A DNA stretch of 64,000 nucleotides from Prorocentrum cordatum (taxonomy: Eukaryota > Sar > Dinophyceae > Prorocentrales > Prorocentraceae), in NCBI GenBank assembly GCA_963575745.1, contig CAUYUJ010015704.1, positions 15,001 through 79,000 on the forward strand, written 5' to 3'. The notes below the pieces were generated by a model. That model searched no databases. It saw nothing but the letters and a program-made list of their open reading frames with translations, and was not told the DNA's origin. Made by a program: the position numbers and the translations under genes. This document shows positions 61,160-64,000 of this stretch, one piece after another (positions within the stretch are counted from its first letter, which is position 1; each line of letters starts with the position of its first letter).

Positions 61160-61800
61160 CCATTATCAAGCGGACACCGCTGTCGTCGTTGTAGTTGGGT
61201 TTTCACCAACTTGAGCGAACTGCGAAGCCCTCGCCAACCCAGGTGGATTGCGAGGAAAGCTCAGGCGAGAGCGCCATTCCTGACTCAGGGCACCTCTCTG
61301 GCCAAGGCGCCTCGCAGTGAATTGCAGGGAAGTGTCGAACGGGATCGGGCGAGAGCGCCGCTCTTGAGATCGGGGGGGTCTCTGGCCAACGCGCCTTGGA
61401 GTAAACTGAAAGGGGGCACCGAACGGAAGCCGTTGTCGTCGCAGTAGGCGGGCCTTCAACAATTTTATAGATTTGCGAGGGAATCTTTCGTGAGAGCGCT
61501 TTGGCGCGTCCGACCTGGGCGCGTGGTATCGTTGAAGTCGGGCCTTCCCCAGCCCAAGTGGACAGGAAGGCGAAGGCGAGGGCGCCAATCCTGAGACTGG
61601 GAGCAAGTTGCAAGAAAATATGGACCGTGACCCGTTCTCGTCTCAATTGGGCCTTCACCAGTTTGATTGACATGCGAGGAGGTGTCGAGCGATAGTGCAT
61701 TCCCTGAGTCGGGGGCCCTCTCTGGGCATGGCTTTTCGGGGTAGGCTGTGAGGAAATATCGTTCGGGAATCATTGTCGTCGGAGTTGGGTTTTCAAGCCA
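61160..61800 (+). repeat. Degenerate repeats with TCTCTGGCCAACGCGCCT motif
   Basis: TCTCTGGCCAANGCGCCTNG, AGTNAANTG recurs at about 61302, 61380 and, diverged, 61728, and again at 59422. Between them TTGGGCCTTCACCAACTTGA-like and GCGAGAGCGCC motifs repeat (61160, 61440, 61530, 61650, 61790). An old, scrambled tandem array. Confidence 0.6.
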
Positions 61801-62291
61801 GATCGGGAACCCAGGCCTCGCTCGAGCGGAAGTTTGTTTTGTTTTCACAGAGTATGCAGCCAGCGTCGAGGCGAGAACGCCCAGAACCATCTTCCATAGA
61901 TAACAAGAAGTATAGTAGAAATGAACGATCGACGACTGCAGCGACGACGACGGAGCAACGCCGGCAGCGCTCTTGAAAAGGGAGGGCAGGCGCGACCACC
62001 GCCCAGCCTGGAGCAGGACTGCTTTCCCTGCAGCCCCTCTCGCGCAGCCCACCAGCACTCCGTTCAAATTCCCAGCTTGGCTCGTTGTCCACTCCCGTGG
62101 CGCCGACGGAGTCTTTAAGGGTATCCTCTCGTCCGTCATGCCCCATTCTTCGGACGCTCGTCTGTCGCTGTGCCTTCCTCTCGTCGCATTTTGTTTCCCA
62201 TGCCTCGTCCTCCCCGGCCAAGCGCTGCACAGACAACGTCCAAGGGCCTGGCCCGCCCCGCGCCCGCGTCCCACCGTCGAGTGCCCTATCC

Positions 62292-62435
62292 ATCAAGGGG
62301 GGAAAAGCCATCCGGACCAGACAATTGGCATCTACTAAACGGCCGTGGGCGTTTACTAAACAGCCTTGCCCTGTTTGATTTCTTCGTTGGGTGCGTTTAC
62401 TGGACGGCTTCGCGTGTCGGGGTGGTTATTTAATC
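62292..62435 (+). repeat. Dispersed repeat T5, copy 3
   Basis: CATCAAGGGGGGAAAAGCCA, CCGTGGGCGTTTACTAAACA, GCCTTGCCCTGTTTGATTTC, GGCTTCGCGTGTCGGGGTG. No T1 arm precedes this copy. Confidence 0.8.
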
Positions 62436-62439
62436 GCTT

Positions 62440-62580
62440 CGCTCATTCCGCCGGCCCTGGAGACATCTTTAGGGCCTCTTGGGGGCCTCTAGGGAGTCTC
62501 TTGGGGCTCTTTGGCGGTGTCTTGGGGGCCCTCAGGGCCTCTTGGGGGGCTCTTGTGGGCCTCTTGGAGCGGGAGGGGGG
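62440..62580 (+). repeat. Array of GGGCCTCTTGGGG motifs
   Basis: AGGGCCTCTTGGGGGCCTCT, GGGGGCTCTTGTGGGCCTCT at 12-15-bp spacing. Confidence 0.8.
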
Positions 62581-62584
62581 TTAG

Positions 62585-63095
62585 TCGATTGCGGCTCCCC
62601 CCATCGGAGGCCACGCTCCTCGTGAGGGGTGTTGAAAAATTGCCCGGTCCGGGGTCTCCTCCCGGGACTTGCCCGGGGTACTTTTCGCCTGGGGACCCCC
62701 AGGGGCAGCCCCGCGCGCGCGAACTAGAAATCGTGTTAACCAGTTACCGGAGATCTTAGCACGCCTCTGGCCCGTTGGGCCGGCGAATTATCGGGGTGGA
62801 TCTTCTGCCTTCAAATCCACTCCCCCAGCCCATCGGGTCGGTCGGTGTTCGGCTGCGGGGTCGCCGTGGGCGACCTTGGACGCTTCTGGGGGTTCCTATA
62901 CGTTCCCCCAACACCTGGGGTGTGGATAGGGAGCTCCGTCATGGAGGCAGCGCACGGTTGCGATAAAATGTCCAGTTGTTTGCGGCAAACCCCGCCACCG
63001 TGTTTGTGCAACAGCGCAGCAGGAAGGAGGTCGAGTTCACGCCCCGCTGTAATTCAGCGAGCGGTCTGACATCGACCTCGTCTTCGTTTGCGCGG
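62585..63095. other. Unclassified sequence without a recognised gene
   Basis: GC-rich sequence between two repeat blocks; short inverted pieces such as CCCCCAACACCTGGGGTG, no convincing exon. Confidence 0.4.
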
Positions 63096-63099
63096 TAGG

Positions 63100-63175
63100 G
63101 AGGAGGAGGAGGAGGAGACATGAGGAGGAGACAGGGAGAGGAGGAGGAGGAGGAGGAGGAGGAGGAGGAGGAGGA
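63100..63175. repeat. (GGA)n microsatellite
   Basis: GGA triplets with ACATGA and GACAGG interruptions. Confidence 0.95.
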
Positions 63176-63204
63176 GCGAAAAGAGGGGGAGAACATGAGA
63201 ACAG

Positions 63205-63545
63205 GGAGGGTAAGGCCTCTTGGGGCCTTTGGGGGACTCCTTGAAGCCTCCAGAGGGCTTCTTGGGAGGCTTGTGTGGGCTTCCAGCAGGCTCTCGAGTG
63301 TTTCTCACGGCATATTGGGCCGTCTTTGAAGATATTTGGCCCGCCTGACGCCCCCGGAGGCCGTCTTGGGGCCCTCTCTGGGCCGTCTTGGTGCCCGTTT
63401 GGAGGGTTTTAGTGCCGTCTTGGTGTTATATTGGGAGCCGCCTGGGTGGTCTTAGGGTCCTGTTGGGCCGACTTGTGGCCCTATTGAGGACCTCTTGGGC
63501 TGTCTTTGAAATTTTTTGGAGGCGTATTGGTTCGTCTTGGGAGTT
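63205..63545 (+). repeat. Array of GCCTCTTGGGGCC / GCCGTCTTGG motifs
   Basis: Same motif family as 47280-48500, ending with a spacer GGACACCCAAACAGGCGAGA. Confidence 0.75.
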
Positions 63546-63701
63546 CGGACACCCAAACAGGCGAGAGCTTCAAAACCATCAGCAACTGGACGTTCGATTA
63601 AAAAAGAATTTGGTCGCTGGCGCAGCCCCTCTTCCGTCTTGCGTCTTTCTCTCCTCTTGCCTCTCGCTCGAGGCGCCTAGCAGAGTCATTTGTTTTCTGG
63701 A

Positions 63702-64000
63702 ATGGGCGGGCGGGGCCATAGCTCGGCCCGCGAGGCGGCGGCCAGGATGCGGCCGCTCCACGCCTTGAAATACAGCGTCGTCACGGCCATGCTCGCGATG
63801 CTGACCTGGCTGGGCGCGTTCCTTGGAGTTGGCTTCTACGCTAGCTTTACGTCGACGGCCATCTATCGTGGTCCAGAGGACGGCCACGCCCGAGCCGATC
63901 GCGGTGAAGGTAGCCGCGCGGAGGAGAGCAGTGAAGACACCTGGAGTGCCGACCAGGACGGCCCGGAGGGCTGCGCTGCCGAAGGCGAGGAGACGCCGCT
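63702..64000 (+). CDS. 5' end of a probable membrane protein gene, runs off the window
   Basis: ATG at 63702-63704 opens a frame that stays open for 99 codons to the window edge. An in-frame TAG at 63678-63680 lies 8 codons upstream, which supports this start. The protein begins MGGRGHSSAREAAARMRPLH, then ALKYSVVTAMLAMLTWLGAF and LGVGFYASFTSTAIYRG: a basic N-terminus followed by one hydrophobic segment (residues about 24-48), a signal anchor or signal peptide. After it comes an acidic, Ser/Glu/Asp-rich stretch (EDGHARADRGEGSRAEESSE). The segment is free of repeats and its codons are mixed. A type II membrane or secreted protein is likely; the domain that would tell its function is beyond the window. 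Confidence 0.65.
   Translation, partial: MGGRGHSSAREAAARMRPLHALKYSVVTAMLAMLTWLGAFLGVGFYASFTSTAIYRGPEDGHARADRGEGSRAEESSEDTWSADQDGPEGCAAEGEETP

Overview
This window looks like nuclear DNA of a dinoflagellate. The evidence is a 22-nt site that differs at two positions from the dinoflagellate spliced leader, short isolated exon-like islands with AG/GT borders (one reading RNPSAVLIARMRDAEKG, which I recall as a recurrent dinoflagellate protein motif), two decayed LINE-type retroelements, and very high repeat content. The species cannot be fixed from sequence; a GC-rich core dinoflagellate of the Prorocentrum type is my guess. No complete gene, tRNA, rRNA, CRISPR array or bacterial-style operon was found. 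Nearly all long open frames are translations of simple repeats.

Layout. 0-10 kb: a 102-bp satellite, several short terminal-inverted-repeat (TIR) elements, three candidate exons and a (GAT)n block. 10-16 kb: a 62-bp tandem repeat, long (CCT)n tracts, a foldback element with another element inside it, and more TIR elements. 16-24 kb: a less repetitive stretch, apparently lower in GC, ending in a minus-strand LINE with APE endonuclease, reverse transcriptase (FVDD) and a C-terminal Cys/His region, split over several frames. 24-32 kb: a TIR element that has grown a satellite array, (GAG)n, (TA)n, a candidate exon, the spliced-leader relic, and an inverted pair of arms flanking (GAT)n plus a G-rich minisatellite. 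32-39 kb: candidate exons and a plus-strand retroelement 3' end with RNase H and CxxC motifs. 39-44 kb: a second element of the same TIR family, again filled with the same satellite. 44-56 kb: two related exons, several TIR families, and a poly-C element whose inverted arms enclose a 12-nt minisatellite. 56-64 kb: a second poly-G/C element with the opposite core orientation, unclassified sequence, degraded repeats, and at the right edge the start of a probable membrane protein gene that runs out of the window.

The main result is structural. Short non-autonomous TIR and foldback elements of many families are packed through the window, and in at least two families tandem satellites sit exactly between the inverted ends. 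The window therefore seems to catch satellite arrays growing inside small transposons. The real coding signal is limited to small exons between these repeats, as expected if host genes have large repeat-filled introns.
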